Positions 1 to 7,227 of a stretch of DNA of 64,000 nt are shown piece after piece. Under the pieces are notes generated by a model. That model was given only the letters and a program-made list of their open reading frames with translations, was not told the origin of the DNA and did not search any database. A program made the translations under genes and the position numbers. How positions within the stretch are numbered: the stretch's first letter is position 1; each line of letters starts with the position of its first letter. Origin of the DNA: Neopusillimonas maritima (GTDB lineage Bacteria; Pseudomonadota; Gammaproteobacteria; Burkholderiales; Burkholderiaceae_B); assembly GCF_040930455.2 (NCBI RefSeq), contig NZ_CP170494.1, one strand, 5' to 3'.

Positions 1-602
1 ATGTTGCCCAGTTCTGTTTTGCGGTCGAACGTGACCAGTAGACGCATGTAATCGATATAACGCTCGCGCTCGATAGCGCGTGCCGATAATGTGGCAAGGT
101 TGCGCATTGCAGGTGATGTTCCTGGCCCCAGAAAGTGGTCGAGCAGTACCGGCGCGGCCTGGGCAAAGCTCTCGAATTGCGACAAAGGCTCGGTGCGTTG
201 GCGAAGAAATGTCTCTTTCCATTCCGGGTCGGCGCTGCCGAAACCTGCGCTGGTTGATGAGAGTATCAGGCTGGCTACGCGGCAGGGGAAATGATGATAG
301 AACTCTTGTGCCACCATGCCGCCGATTGAATGGCCCAGAATGTGTGCCTTGTTGATGCTTAAAGTGTCCAGCATGTTGGCCAGCGCAGCCGCCAGGTTGC
401 TCCAACTTAAAGCGGGCAATATGGGCGACTGGCCATAGCCGGGCATTGTCCAGGCAATAACCTGGCGCGATGGGCCAAATGCATCTAATTGCGGCAGCCA
501 GACACTAGCAGTGGACCCCATGCCGTGAAGCAGGATTAATGGCGTTCGATTGTGGCCCGATGCCAGCCAGGTAGGCACGGTATTTACTGGAAGACGTCGC
601 AT
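1..602 (-). CDS. alpha/beta hydrolase, NicD-like (3' end outside window)
   Basis: About 200 N-terminal residues of an alpha/beta-hydrolase are visible; the gene runs off the left edge. An oxyanion-hole motif LLHGMGST lies near residues 24-31 and a nucleophile elbow GHSIGG near 90-95 (Ser92). The catalytic Asp/His region is not fully in the window. The ATG at 602 overlaps the end of the NicX-like gene by 19 bases, so the two are probably translationally coupled. In nicotinate degradation NicX (2,5-dihydroxypyridine dioxygenase) is paired with NicD, an alpha/beta hydrolase that deformylates N-formylmaleamate. The pairing here suggests the same role, but this is inference from context; many ring-cleavage product hydrolases look alike at this level. 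Confidence 0.75.
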   Translation of the reverse strand, partial: MRRLPVNTVPTWLASGHNRTPLILLHGMGSTASVWLPQLDAFGPSRQVIAWTMPGYGQSPILPALSWSNLAAALANMLDTLSINKAHILGHSIGGMVAQEFYHHFPCRVASLILSSTSAGFGSADPEWKETFLRQRTEPLSQFESFAQAAPVLLDHFLGPGTSPAMRNLATLSARAIERERYIDYMRLLVTFDRKTELGN

Positions 603-1621
603 AGCTTGCCTTCATCAACAATCACCACGCCGTCCAATTCAACGGTGCAATTGCGCATGGGCAGGTCGAAATGACCCAGTGTGTGTCGCCCCGCCACATC
701 ATTTGCGCCGGTTGAATACAAGAAGTTGCCCGCGAACGCGCGCAGTTCGGTGCCATTCGTATCGTTTTTGTCGAACATCTGCAGGGCATCCCAGCGTGCC
801 TGTGGGTTCATTCCCCAACCTACGTGGCTTACTGCGTAGGCATCGCGGTCTTGCCAGGCCTGCATGTAACTGCGCATCAGTTCGGCATCAAGACCGGTGC
901 CTTCAATGCGGGTGATGTAATCGTTTTCGATATGCAGGGTAACCGGCGTCTCCAGGTAACGTTTGAAAGTAAGGTTAACGTCGCCGATGTTCAGTACCAG
1001 CTTTCCATTTACCGACCCACGGGACGGAAATGCAAGGCAAAGGCCGCCCGGCCAATGCTGGACAAGACCAGGACGGTCGGCGCCGCCCCATACGCCGCCG
1101 ACTTTGGCGCCCTCCAGGTTGATGTCGAGCGCCGTTCCGGCAGCCGAAGACACTCGCATGTATTTGCTTTTTGCCAGCATGCGTACGCCGTTTTTAACGG
1201 GTTTGGTCAGGTCCAGCGTGGTGGTGAGGCGTTCGAGTATTTCCGGGTGCTCGTTGCTGACCATTAGTACACGTGCGCCGGATTCAAGAATATGGGGTAA
1301 CTCAGGTGAATGCAATAAGCCCTCTACCGTGAGATCGACAACCAACCCCTGCCCCGATAGCGCGTTGATTACCGGCGGCATGTTTTGAACGACATGCGAG
1401 GCGCCTGTGGAGCGAACGGGCACGGGTGTGGTAACGGGCAGAGAAGGTACCGTGATTTGTACGGGAACCGCACCCATGCGCGCCAACGCAAGCTCAGCCA
1501 GTTGTACGTTGATGCTTCGGCTTTCCGTTTCGCACAGCAAGCGAACGATTTCGCCGGGCTCGACTTTGCATTTGCGGAAAACAGTTTCGAATGCCTGGAT
1601 CCACTTCTCTTGGACTTTCAT
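584..1621 (-). CDS. 2,5-dihydroxypyridine 5,6-dioxygenase-like (NicX / aminopeptidase-T fold family)
   Basis: 345 residues, close to the roughly 350 of NicX-type iron dioxygenases, which open the ring of 2,5-dihydroxypyridine to N-formylmaleamate. The C-terminal third holds SHVGWG (His266) and GRHTLGHFDLP (His317, Asp319). From memory, the spacing and motif match the Fe(II) ligands His265/His318/Asp320 of Pseudomonas NicX. The fold family also contains M29-type leucyl aminopeptidases, so a peptidase-like annotation is an alternative. The gene lies downstream of a TRAP transporter and upstream of an overlapping alpha/beta hydrolase. A strong terminator at 1713-1741 separates it from dctM, so it probably has its own promoter in 1622-1712. 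The substrate may be a hydroxylated N-heterocycle, but this is not proven by sequence. Confidence 0.65.
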   Translation of the reverse strand: MKVQEKWIQAFETVFRKCKVEPGEIVRLLCETESRSINVQLAELALARMGAVPVQITVPSLPVTTPVPVRSTGASHVVQNMPPVINALSGQGLVVDLTVEGLLHSPELPHILESGARVLMVSNEHPEILERLTTTLDLTKPVKNGVRMLAKSKYMRVSSAAGTALDINLEGAKVGGVWGGADRPGLVQHWPGGLCLAFPSRGSVNGKLVLNIGDVNLTFKRYLETPVTLHIENDYITRIEGTGLDAELMRSYMQAWQDRDAYAVSHVGWGMNPQARWDALQMFDKNDTNGTELRAFAGNFLYSTGANDVAGRHTLGHFDLPMRNCTVELDGVVIVDEGKLCDVFQ

Positions 1622-1655
1622 ATTAAATCCTGTCAGGTACGATTTAAATAATAAA

Positions 1656-1671
1656 TCGACTAACTAGTCGA
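1656..1671. promoter_or_regulatory. Perfect 7-2-7 inverted repeat, probable operator
   Basis: TCGACTA-AC-TAGTCGA is a perfect inverted repeat in a very AT-rich stretch 35-50 bases upstream of the NicX-like start. Size and symmetry fit a site for a dimeric TetR- or MarR-type repressor. No such regulator gene is in the window, so it may be encoded to the left. Confidence 0.5.
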
Positions 1672-1712
1672 ATATTAAATATGAATTATCCTTGCGTCAA
1701 GCTGTTCCGACG

Positions 1713-1741
1713 AAAAAAAACAGGCGCACAAGCACCTGTTT
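1713..1741 (-). terminator. Rho-independent terminator after dctM
   Basis: Read on the minus strand, a 10-bp stem (AAACAGGTGC / GCGCCTGTTT, one G-U pair) with a four-base loop is followed by eight consecutive T residues. It begins 25 bases after the dctM stop codon and should end the monooxygenase-TRAP transcript before the NicX-like gene. Confidence 0.85.
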
Positions 1742-1765
1742 CAGAGTTGGTTGACGGCTATTGCA

Positions 1766-3049
1766 CTATTTCAACGCATTTGGAATCCACAGGGAAATGT
1801 CGGGTACGTAGGAAATGACAAGTAACGAAACCAGGTAAACCAAAATAAAGGGAATAACGCCACGTACGACTTTTCCTACTGAAACATTGAATATGCTGGT
1901 ACTGACAAACAGGTTCAAACCAAACGGCGGGGTAAACATGCCAATGGCCAGGTTAACCGTCATGATGATGCCGAAATGAATCATGTCGATTCCGGCGGCA
2001 ACGGCGATGGGCAGCAGCAAAGGAACCAGCACCACGATGGCTGAGTTGGGGTCCATGAACATACCGGCAATCAACAGAATCAGGTTGAGCATCAGCAAAA
2101 TCATGAATGGGCTCATGTTCCAGCCGGTGAGCGCTCCAACCATGGTGTCGGGGATGTTTTCAATGACGAGAACCACCGAAAAGACCGACGCGGCGGCGAC
2201 AATAGTGAAGATTTTTCCGGTAAGCAGCGCAGCTTCAACCGCCACTTCCCACACGCCTTTGAACGACAGGTCGCGATAAATGCAAGTGGTAACGATTAAT
2301 GCATAGACGCTTAACACCATTGAGGCTTCGGTCGGCGTGAAAAATCCGGAATAGATGCCGCCAAAGATGATAACGGGTGCGCCCAGCGTCCAGGCTGCAC
2401 TTTTGGTTTCCCGCCAAACGGCTGCGGCGTCCCATTTTCCGGCTTCCGATGTGATGGAGTGGCGAAGGGCATACCAGATGCAGTACAACGTAATCAGGAT
2501 GCCGATTAATATGGCTGGGCCGATGCCCGCAAGAAACAAGTCGCCCACTGAAACGGAGGCGACCGCCCCATAAAGAATCATGGTGATGCTGGGCGGCACA
2601 ATGACTGCAATCGCGCCCATTGAGGTAATCAGGCCCAGCGAAAAATTCTCGCCGTAACCGCTTTGCCTTAAGCCTGGATAAAGTACCTTACCGATACCGG
2701 CCACCGTGGCGGTGCTTGACCCCGATATCGCCCCGAAAACTTCGCTCGCTACAATCGTCGTGACGGGTACGCCCCCGGGAACGCGGCCGAGCAAAACGGT
2801 TACCCAGTTAATGAGCCGGTTCGACATGCCGCCTCGCACCATCAGTTCGGCAGCAAAAATAAAACCCGGCACGGCCAGTAACGCATAGACATTCAGGCTG
2901 CTGAACATGCGTGAAGCCAGCATGTCGGGTGGAATGCCTGCGCCCGTTAACGTTAACAGGGCAAAGCCTGCAGACAGAAAAACCAGCCACAAAGGAAAGC
3001 CCAATATCAGCAGCAGGATAACAAGAAGGGTGGCGCCGACGGAGATCAT
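1766..3049 (-). CDS. dctM: TRAP transporter large permease, DctM family
   Basis: 427 residues from ATG 3049, very hydrophobic with about a dozen membrane segments, as in DctM, the ion-coupled translocation subunit of TRAP importers. Typical features include the glycine-rich GAISGSSTATVAGIG stretch and the conserved MFMDPNSAIVVLVPLLLP segment. A longer reading exists from 3193, but its first 48 residues are polar and Arg-rich and overlap dctQ. ATG 3049 overlaps the dctQ stop as ATGA, the usual coupled arrangement. The substrate is unknown; the neighbouring oxygenases suggest an organic acid or aromatic acid. Confidence 0.93.
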   Translation of the reverse strand: MISVGATLLVILLLILGFPLWLVFLSAGFALLTLTGAGIPPDMLASRMFSSLNVYALLAVPGFIFAAELMVRGGMSNRLINWVTVLLGRVPGGVPVTTIVASEVFGAISGSSTATVAGIGKVLYPGLRQSGYGENFSLGLITSMGAIAVIVPPSITMILYGAVASVSVGDLFLAGIGPAILIGILITLYCIWYALRHSITSEAGKWDAAAVWRETKSAAWTLGAPVIIFGGIYSGFFTPTEASMVLSVYALIVTTCIYRDLSFKGVWEVAVEAALLTGKIFTIVAAASVFSVVLVIENIPDTMVGALTGWNMSPFMILLMLNLILLIAGMFMDPNSAIVVLVPLLLPIAVAAGIDMIHFGIIMTVNLAIGMFTPPFGLNLFVSTSIFNVSVGKVVRGVIPFILVYLVSLLVISYVPDISLWIPNALK

Positions 3050-3618
3050 TTTTGAATGCCTTGTTGTATGTTGATAATGTCGGTGGCGGAATCGGGTTCG
3101 TTTGTACGATTGCCGAGAATATCGACCCCCCACAACAGATAGGCAAGCGCGGTCAACCCCAAGCCCACAGGAATGGCTGCGTAGGCCAGCCAAACGGGTA
3201 TGTAGCCGCTCAGGCTCATATCGTTAAAGCGATATGCCGTATATGAAAAACCCCAGCCCATGTAGGCGAAGTAACCGATAAGGACAACGCCCAATAGTGC
3301 GGAAGCGATGTTGATGAGTTTGCGGACGGGGCGGGACACATGCGCGTAGAAGACGTCGATGCTGATATGTTCGTTGCGGCGGGCCAGAACCGCGGCGCTT
3401 AGAAAAACCGACCATACAACCAGGTAGCGCGAAACTTCTTCAACCCATGGATAGGGCATGAGCCCAACCTCACGCAACGCAACTGAGATAAAGACGGAAA
3501 AAATCATCAGCAAGAAACTTAGGCCGGCCAGAAACTTAAGCACGGCAAAGCATGCGCGGTCGATGCGCGAGAATAGGCCTGGTGATGACGGCGGTGCCGA
3601 GTTGTCGGATGGGGTCAC
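3046..3618 (-). CDS. dctQ: TRAP transporter small permease, DctQ family
   Basis: 190 residues with four predicted membrane helices (for example FLAGLSFLLMIFSVFISVAL near residues 33-52 and the ASALLGVVLIGYFAYMG segment). DctQ pairs with DctM in the inner membrane. The conserved PWVEEVSRYLVVW segment after the first helix is typical. The C-terminal tail (about 25 polar residues) is cytoplasmic. It overlaps dctM by 4 bases and is separated from dctP by 110 bases that carry a GC-rich hairpin, so periplasmic binding protein and permeases can be made in unequal amounts. Confidence 0.92.
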   Translation of the reverse strand: MTPSDNSAPPSSPGLFSRIDRACFAVLKFLAGLSFLLMIFSVFISVALREVGLMPYPWVEEVSRYLVVWSVFLSAAVLARRNEHISIDVFYAHVSRPVRKLINIASALLGVVLIGYFAYMGWGFSYTAYRFNDMSLSGYIPVWLAYAAIPVGLGLTALAYLLWGVDILGNRTNEPDSATDIINIQQGIQK

Positions 3619-3682
3619 GATAATGTCCGAAATGAAGAAGTGGGTTCAATAATGTCGCTCGCCGGTGCACGCGAGTCAAGAA

Positions 3683-3712
3683 CGCCCCCAAACCTGATCA
3701 GGAGAGGGGGCG
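3683..3712 (-). other. Intercistronic hairpin between dctP and dctQ
   Basis: CGCCCCC and GGGGGCG arms (7 bp) enclose a further palindrome CCTGATCAGG. There is no T-tract, so it is not a classical terminator. It sits just after the dctP stop and probably stabilises the dctP message or reduces readthrough into dctQM, which would favour excess binding protein. Confidence 0.55.
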
Positions 3713-3728
3713 CTATTATGCCAAAACG

Positions 3729-4769
3729 TTACTTGGCCAGTTTCTTGATATCTTCTTCAAGCAGTTTGAGCATTTCCGCTTTGGCGGGGTTCTTCGCCAC
3801 CTCGGCCCACACACCTTCTTTGTTCAGTTTTTGAAGGGCGGCGCGGTCGGCGTCAGTTAACTCAATAACGGTGAACTTGTCATTTGAAGCCAACAGGTTA
3901 AGCGCTTCGTTTTGCTCGTCAACGTACTCCTGAGTTCCCAGTGCCTCGGTTTCTTTGCCGGCTTCATCAACCGCTTTCTTCAGGTCGTCGGGTAAAGAGT
4001 CGTACCAGGCTTTACTAACCGCAATGTATTGCGTAAGCACGATGTGGTTGGTTAGCAGGACGTTAGGTGCTTGCTCATGATATTTCAACCGCACTGTTAC
4101 GGCGGCGGGTAAGTCGAAGCCGTCCAGCACGCCTTGCTGAATTGAGGTGTAGACCTCGGGCAAGGACATATGAATGGCGCGTGCACCCCAATCATTGACG
4201 GTTTGGGTGTGCTCTTGGCCACCAATGGTACGAATCCGTTTATCCTGCAGATTCTCCATTACGCTTTTACTCTTGTCGTACTCGCGCAGATAGATTTGGT
4301 TGGGTCCCAACCCAAACAAAGACACCACATGGAAGCCGCGTTCGTCGGCAAGCTCCTTGATCTTGTCGCCGGCCTGGCCTTCCATGATATTGGTGATGTT
4401 TTCGATTTGCTCTTCCGCATTCTTGCCGGGGAAAAGCCATGGCAGTGTCAGTACACCGGCCTGGGCTACAAACTGGCTCAGGTAACCGCTGGGGTTGATG
4501 TTGCCTTGAATGGAGCCCAGTCGCAGGCCGCGCATCACTTCGTCGTTACTGCCCAGCGAACCACCTGAATAAAGCTTGCCTTTGATTTTGCCGCCCGATT
4601 TTTTCTCGACCAGGTCGATAAAAATCTGGCCGCTGCGCTCTTGCGCGTCATTTGACGTAATATTGCCAACCCGCATTTCGTAGGTTTCTTCCGCTGCGTG
4701 TGCGGTCATGGCCATGGGCGCTGCCAGGCAGGCGCTTAACAGCAATTTAGATAAAAGCTTTGTCTTCAT
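3729..4769 (-). CDS. dctP: TRAP transporter substrate-binding protein, DctP family
   Basis: 346 residues with a clear Sec signal peptide (MKTKLLSKLLLSACLAAPMA..., cleavage likely after AHA near residue 26). It is the periplasmic solute receptor that hands substrate to DctQM. DctP-family hallmarks include the Arg-containing segment DKRIRTIGGQEHTQTV (the conserved Arg usually grips a substrate carboxylate) and the region LPEVYTSIQQGVLDGFD, typical of organic-acid binding members. It lies between the monooxygenase gene (66 bases away) and dctQ, all co-oriented, so import and oxidation are probably co-expressed. The ligand cannot be read from the sequence. Confidence 0.92.
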   Translation of the reverse strand: MKTKLLSKLLLSACLAAPMAMTAHAAEETYEMRVGNITSNDAQERSGQIFIDLVEKKSGGKIKGKLYSGGSLGSNDEVMRGLRLGSIQGNINPSGYLSQFVAQAGVLTLPWLFPGKNAEEQIENITNIMEGQAGDKIKELADERGFHVVSLFGLGPNQIYLREYDKSKSVMENLQDKRIRTIGGQEHTQTVNDWGARAIHMSLPEVYTSIQQGVLDGFDLPAAVTVRLKYHEQAPNVLLTNHIVLTQYIAVSKAWYDSLPDDLKKAVDEAGKETEALGTQEYVDEQNEALNLLASNDKFTVIELTDADRAALQKLNKEGVWAEVAKNPAKAEMLKLLEEDIKKLAK

Positions 4770-4835
4770 TGTCTCATCCTGATTTGGTTATAAAGGGGTT
4801 ACCGCCATCGTTGCGATAACCTGATGGCACGATGC

Positions 4836-6491
4836 CTAAGCTACTTTGTTGGAAGATTGTGTTGCCGGACTAAGTGTGTAACCTTCGTAGCCGTCCTGCG
4901 CGACTTTCAAAATACGTTGGTAATAATTGCCAACCCCGCCAACATACGGCATGAACACAACGGGTTTGCCGGGTGTGTTTGAACCATAAAACCACGTGTC
5001 TTTGGAGTAGGCGTAAAGCGTTCGGTTGGCGGCTTCTGTTACATGCTCCGTCCAGGTGTCCTGAGCCTCGACAGAGGCTTCAATGGTGGCGATATTATGG
5101 GCCTCCATGTATTTTGCGCAATCGGTTACCCATTCCACGTGTTGCTCAATGGATGTCACCATATTGCTGAACACCGACGGGCTGCCGGGGCCGGCGATGA
5201 TGAACATATTGGGAAAACCGTTCACGGTCATGCCCAGGTAAGTGCGCGGGCCCGCCGCCCACTCGTCTTTAAGCCGGCGGCCGTTACGTCCCACCGGATT
5301 GATACGATTCATCGCGCCGGTCATGGCGTCGAAGCCGGTGGCAAAAATAATCATATCCAGTTCGTACTCCGTGCCGTCTTGCAGCAATACGCCTTTCGGG
5401 GTGATGCGGTCGATGGCGTTCTTGCGCACATTAACCAGCGACACGTTGTCGCGGTTAAACGTTTCGTAGTATTGCGTTCCTGAACATAAACGTTTTGTGC
5501 CGATGTAAAGCTCTCCAGGGGGGCATAGTGCTTCCGCCGTTTCCGGATCTTTCACAATACTGCGGATTTTGTTGCGCACAAACTCCGCCGCCTCATGATT
5601 CACTTCGGGGTCGGTCAGAATATCCTTGAAGGCGCGCATCATGTAAAGGCCACCCAGGTCCCAGCGTCGTTCCAGTTCGGCCCGGCGTTCTTCGTTGCTA
5701 ACCTCTTTACCCGATTGGTGGTTGCTGACCTGGTTGTGGCCGAAGCCCGACTGGCGCGCAAACTTGCGGCGTTCAGGGTAGGTGGCTTTCCATTCTTTTT
5801 CCACATCCGGCTTCATGGGGTGGTTTTGCGCCGGCATGGTGTAGTTGGGTGTGCGCTGGAATACATATAAATGTTGCGCGTCTTGCGCAACAATGGGAAT
5901 AAGCTGAGTCGCAGACGAGCCAGTCCCAATGACGCCTACCCGTTTTCCACTGACATCCACACCTTCTTTTGGCCAATCGCCTGTATGGAACCATTGCTTC
6001 TCAAAGGTTTCCAGGCCTTTCATATTGGGAACCTGGTGCACCGACAAAACGCCGGTGGCCATCACTGCATACTTGGCTGAGAACGTTTCGCCTTGCTCGG
6101 TTGTAATAAGCCAGCGGTTCGACTCTTCGTTGAATGTGGCCCCCGTGACGCGGGTATTCAACTGTATATCTTTTGCCAGGTCGAAGCGGTCCACGACATG
6201 GTTGATATACGCCAGGATTTCAGGTTGGCTTGCGTAGCGTTCCGACCAGTTCCATTCCTGTTGCAGCTCGTTTGAGAACGAAAAGGAATAATCAAGCGAT
6301 TCAATATCGCATCGGGCGCCGGGATAGCGATTGTGATACCACGTTCCTCCAACACCGTCGCCCGCTTCCAGGACACGTACAGACATGCCCATTTGGCGGA
6401 ACTTATAGACGGCGTATACGCCGCCGAACCCGGCCCCGACAACAATGGCGTCGAACTGCCGGACAGCGGAATCCTGCTGTTTTTCCTGCAT
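4836..6491 (-). CDS. Flavin-containing monooxygenase, type I Baeyer-Villiger-like
   Basis: 551 residues. An FAD-binding GAGFGG lies at 19-24. The GGTWYHNRYPGARCD signature (about 48-62) is characteristic of type I BVMOs, and the NADPH-binding GTGSSA is at 189-194. The BVMO fingerprint FxGxxxHTxxWP is present at 163-174 as FEKQWFHTGDWP, with Lys replacing the usually invariant Gly. Such enzymes insert oxygen next to a carbonyl using NADPH and O2 to give an ester or lactone. First gene of the catabolic block, with tandem repeats upstream (6552-6590) and dctPQM downstream. Substrate unknown; cyclic or aryl ketones are typical for the family. An N-hydroxylating relative is less likely because the BVMO-specific GGTWxxNRYPG motif is intact. 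Confidence 0.88.
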   Translation of the reverse strand: MQEKQQDSAVRQFDAIVVGAGFGGVYAVYKFRQMGMSVRVLEAGDGVGGTWYHNRYPGARCDIESLDYSFSFSNELQQEWNWSERYASQPEILAYINHVVDRFDLAKDIQLNTRVTGATFNEESNRWLITTEQGETFSAKYAVMATGVLSVHQVPNMKGLETFEKQWFHTGDWPKEGVDVSGKRVGVIGTGSSATQLIPIVAQDAQHLYVFQRTPNYTMPAQNHPMKPDVEKEWKATYPERRKFARQSGFGHNQVSNHQSGKEVSNEERRAELERRWDLGGLYMMRAFKDILTDPEVNHEAAEFVRNKIRSIVKDPETAEALCPPGELYIGTKRLCSGTQYYETFNRDNVSLVNVRKNAIDRITPKGVLLQDGTEYELDMIIFATGFDAMTGAMNRINPVGRNGRRLKDEWAAGPRTYLGMTVNGFPNMFIIAGPGSPSVFSNMVTSIEQHVEWVTDCAKYMEAHNIATIEASVEAQDTWTEHVTEAANRTLYAYSKDTWFYGSNTPGKPVVFMPYVGGVGNYYQRILKVAQDGYEGYTLSPATQSSNKVA

Positions 6492-6551
6492 CTAAGAGTC
6501 TCCTCTGCCTACCGCGACGGACAGGCAGTTACTTCTATAATAATTTGCTTG

Positions 6552-6590
6552 AATAGTACTGATAACTGCAACAAATAGTACGGTTAACTG
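6552..6590. promoter_or_regulatory. Tandem direct repeats upstream of the monooxygenase gene
   Basis: AATAGTACTGATAACTG (6552-6568) and AATAGTACGGTTAACTG (6574-6590) match at 15 of 17 positions with a 22-base period, about two helical turns. They lie 61-99 bases upstream of the monooxygenase ATG and are likely binding sites for a regulator of the catabolic operon. No regulator gene is adjacent. Confidence 0.5.
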
Positions 6591-6663
6591 ACGATTTAGA
6601 TTAACGCAGGTATGAGAGGGCGTCAACTACGTGTTTTCCTTGATAACGCCCTTGGTATTAAGG

Positions 6664-7152
6664 TTACGACTTGGGCGTATTCCAGGAATCTTGTGCTTCG
6701 ATACCGTTCGGTGTGAAGGTTTCGATGATGGTTTCATACGTAAAGGAGACGTCTTCCATGTGTCCCATGCTTTTGTTGACTGGGTCCAGGCAATTGGGCA
6801 CATACTTATGCATCGACGTGATGACCGCGTTTTTGATTTCAACGGTGTAATAAAGCTCTTCTTTGCCCTGCGGAGAAATGCGGTAGTACTCAAGCTTGGC
6901 ATCGGTAAGTTGCTCGCCCGATGTCAAAGCCTGAAACAGTTTGGGCGAAGCCTTGTCAATTTCTTTGGTAATGGTTAACGGCCCATGAATGCGGCGCCCG
7001 GTGGGAAGGCCGGTTTGAATGGATTTGGGGATTTCAATGGTGTGGTCGACCCCCTGAACCAGAATGGTTCCTTCGTGGCCTTTAATCGTACAACCCCCTT
7101 CAATTTTTCCTTGAGTCTGACCACTGAGCGTCAGGTAGCCTGGCATCGGCAT
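6664..7152 (-). CDS. hcp1: T6SS tube protein Hcp (copy 1)
   Basis: 162 residues, the usual Hcp length. It starts MPMPGYLTLSGQTQGKIEG, typical of the Hcp1 family, whose hexameric rings stack into the inner tube driven into target cells; Hcp can also carry small effectors in its lumen. By eye it differs from the second copy (12423-12911) at 16 of 162 positions, about 90% identity. No C-terminal effector extension is present. It is the last gene of the tssH-tssA transcription unit, 75 bases after tssA. AGGAG lies before the ATG. Confidence 0.95.
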   Translation of the reverse strand: MPMPGYLTLSGQTQGKIEGGCTIKGHEGTILVQGVDHTIEIPKSIQTGLPTGRRIHGPLTITKEIDKASPKLFQALTSGEQLTDAKLEYYRISPQGKEELYYTVEIKNAVITSMHKYVPNCLDPVNKSMGHMEDVSFTYETIIETFTPNGIEAQDSWNTPKS

Positions 7153-7227
7153 GTTGCGTGTACTCCTAATGTCTATAAAAAAGATTAATGAAAACGTAAG
7201 GTCAAAAAAGTAATTGGCTGTTTAACG

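Noticed and set aside
3050..3193. N-terminal extension of DctM by 48 residues
   Set aside because: Polar and Arg/His-rich, overlapping dctQ in another frame. ATG 3049 with ATGA coupling gives the normal DctM N-terminus.
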